From Mucilaginibacter sp. SJ (GTDB lineage Bacteria > Bacteroidota > Bacteroidia > Sphingobacteriales > Sphingobacteriaceae): a DNA stretch of 64,000 nucleotides. A program made the translations under genes and the position numbers. Shown here piece by piece: positions 62,769 to 64,000 of the stretch (its first letter is position 1; every line of letters begins with the position of its first letter). Under the pieces are notes generated by a model. The model ran no database searches. It was given only the letters and a program-made list of their open reading frames with translations, and was not told the origin of the DNA. The DNA lies in NCBI RefSeq assembly GCF_028993635.1, contig NZ_CP118631.1, positions 3,472,001-3,536,000 on the forward strand. The letters are read 5' to 3'.

Positions 62769-63497
62769 CTAAGCTTCCAGTTGCGCTGCGGCGGCATCAT
62801 CCATAAATATCTGCGCATTTTGCAGCGTTTTAAATATTGAGGCCGGGACATCATTAGTAACACATCCTTGCAAAGCCTCCGCAATAATAGGTGCTTTTTT
62901 ATCTCCACTGGCAATAAGCACCGGCACAGCGGCTTCGGCCAAATGCCGTAAGCCAAGGGTTATGCCTTCGGTTAAAACAGTATCGGTAGTAAAGTATTTT
63001 TGTGCAACCTCTATAGTAATAGGAGCTAATGGCGAATGATGCGCATAAGAACGAAAATCGGCACCAGGCTCATTAAGGCCAATGTGACCATTAAGCCCCA
63101 CGCCAACTACCATCATATCTAATCCTCCAAGTTTATCAATATGTTTATTCATGGCCTGGCATTCGGCATCCAGATCATCAGTCACAGCATTAAAAAATTT
63201 AACTTTTTTGGGTGAAATGTTAAGCGGCGTAAAAAAATGCTTTTCGAGGAAGTAAGTACAGCTGCCGTCATTAGTACGATCGAGGCCAACCCATTCATCC
63301 AGTCCCACAAAGTTGGTTTGGCTAAAATCAACCCGACCGAGGTTTGCATATTGAACCAGGTAGCTGAACATGCCGGTTGGCGAATCTCCGGATGGAAAAC
63401 AGATCAGCGCATCGGGCTTTTGGTTAACCAGGGTAACTACCAAATCGGCCGCAGCTTTCGACATGGTATTATAATCAGGATATATATGTAGTTTCAT
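62769..63497 (-). CDS. nagB: Glucosamine-6-phosphate deaminase
   Basis: A 242-residue protein, the size of the Bacillus-type NagB. Motifs are FPSGDSPTGMFSYL, FVGLDEWVGLDR, VGVGLNGHIGLNEPG and VTLGLRHLAEA-type helices; the catalytic Asp/His/Glu region (DEW, GLNGHIG) is present. It converts glucosamine 6-phosphate to fructose 6-phosphate and ammonia. A related sugar-phosphate isomerase or lactonase activity cannot be excluded. Its start is 3 bp after the stop of the Gfo/Idh/MocA gene, so both are transcribed together. Confidence 0.88.
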   Translation of the reverse strand: MKLHIYPDYNTMSKAAADLVVTLVNQKPDALICFPSGDSPTGMFSYLVQYANLGRVDFSQTNFVGLDEWVGLDRTNDGSCTYFLEKHFFTPLNISPKKVKFFNAVTDDLDAECQAMNKHIDKLGGLDMMVVGVGLNGHIGLNEPGADFRSYAHHSPLAPITIEVAQKYFTTDTVLTEGITLGLRHLAEAAVPVLIASGDKKAPIIAEALQGCVTNDVPASIFKTLQNAQIFMDDAAAAQLEA

Positions 63498-63500
63498 TTT

Positions 63501-64000
63501 CTATTTATTATCGAGCCAAAGATTTACAGGTTTATCAATCTTTGCCGAAAATGGCAGCTCAATTTTTTTACCCGCTCCTGCCGATGCATAGGCAGCATAG
63601 ATGAGTTCGAGCACAGCCCTGCCATCCTCGCCCGTTACAAGTGGAGTCTTATCGTTTTGTACACAATCAATAAAATGTTTTAGCTCATGCGGATAACCCT
63701 GGTTAAAAGCCTCTTCAAAAATGGTAAAGCTCCATCCCTGCGTAGTATCCGATTTTTCCATGGCATAACCATAGCCGTCGCGGCTATATGTTACCGCTGC
63801 ATTGCCCATAAACAAATCGGCATAAATAACGCCGCCAAGACCATGGATTTCACACCTGTCATCCATGCCTCCGTGTTTGGCCCAGCTATTTTCGGCAACT
63901 GCGGTTACGCCGTTTTCAAACTCAACAATAATTACCGAATTATCTTCGCCTTTGGTGCGGCCTTTATGCAATACGGTGCTCATGCTGGCGTAAACACTTT
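63501..64000 (-). CDS. Gfo/Idh/MocA family oxidoreductase (C-terminal part, cut by the window edge)
   Basis: An open frame reaches the window edge, so only about the last 165 residues are visible. The part seen is the C-terminal alpha/beta domain: EFENGVTAVAENSWAKHGG, IHGLGGVIYADLF, HFIDCVQNDKTPLVTGEDG and RAVLELIYAAYASA. This is the typical ending of NAD(P)-dependent sugar or inositol dehydrogenases. The N-terminal Rossmann domain lies outside. The gene starts the group with nagB, GMC oxidoreductase and DUF1080, so its sugar substrate is probably the same pathway. Confidence 0.85.
   Translation of the reverse strand, partial: SVYASMSTVLHKGRTKGEDNSVIIVEFENGVTAVAENSWAKHGGMDDRCEIHGLGGVIYADLFMGNAAVTYSRDGYGYAMEKSDTTQGWSFTIFEEAFNQGYPHELKHFIDCVQNDKTPLVTGEDGRAVLELIYAAYASAGAGKKIELPFSAKIDKPVNLWLDNK

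Overview
The window comes from a Bacteroidota chromosome, most likely a Sphingobacteriaceae member close to Mucilaginibacter or Pedobacter. This is inferred from gene content rather than from a marker gene. The support is a futalosine-type menaquinone pair (mqnB, mqnD), a TonB-dependent receptor with a carboxypeptidase-like N-terminal domain, a TamB-like giant protein, RibBA, a START-like protein family typical of the phylum, remains of a hybrid two-component protein with an AraC output, and several promoters of the TTTG / TAnnTTTG type. Few genes have a good Shine-Dalgarno sequence, as is usual in the phylum. No prophage, transposase, CRISPR array, rRNA or conjugation gene was seen. The window is core chromosome with some accessory genes and many short intergenic palindromes.

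Layout. 0.2-11.1 kb: SDR oxidoreductase, a hypothetical membrane protein, epimerase, acetyltransferase, cytoplasmic GH13 alpha-amylase, universal stress protein, quinone oxidoreductase, TonB-dependent siderophore-type receptor with a structured-looking leader, and a SWIM zinc-finger protein. 11.2-15.8 kb: UPF0158 protein, cupin, RelE/ParE-type toxin-antitoxin pair, a sulfation pair (APS kinase plus sulfotransferase), methyltransferase, YjbR-like protein and a small membrane protein. 15.9-25.2 kb: tsaD, tamB-like, ribBA, lptF/G-like permease, START-like protein, and tRNA-Met(CAT) with promoter and terminator. 25.3-30.9 kb: a broken hybrid histidine kinase, an SnoaL-like protein, an NmrA-like protein, a 49-residue protein, and a TetX-like flavin monooxygenase preceded by its AraC-type regulator. 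30.9-40.4 kb: a 1244-residue NtrY-like kinase, fabD, folE-queD divergent from mqnB-mqnD, an antitoxin followed by a nonsense-mutated PIN toxin, and hflX. 40.6-45.8 kb: two DUF3857/transglutaminase-like exported proteins, aat and ruvC. 46.2-51.0 kb: two exported GH3 glycosidases bracketed by inverted REP-like elements. 51.9-60 kb: recO, diacylglycerol-kinase family gene, RND/MMPL exporter, DUF1801, a LytS/LytR-type two-component pair and a CocE/NonD hydrolase. 60.1-64.0 kb: a sugar-oxidation set (DUF1080 lipoprotein, GMC oxidoreductase, NagB, partial Gfo/Idh/MocA).

The strongest signals outside ordinary genes are repeats. A 33-bp palindrome occurs three times, each time between convergent genes. 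REP-like units occur at three loci. Inverted repeats built from 8-bp (TGA-N5) or 7-bp (GC-N5) words occur at several intergenic sites. A related 20-bp perfect inverted repeat sits in frame inside mqnD. Two genes are visibly decaying: the PIN toxin has two nonsense codons, and the hybrid kinase has lost its sensor region and has a frameshift before its DNA-binding domain.
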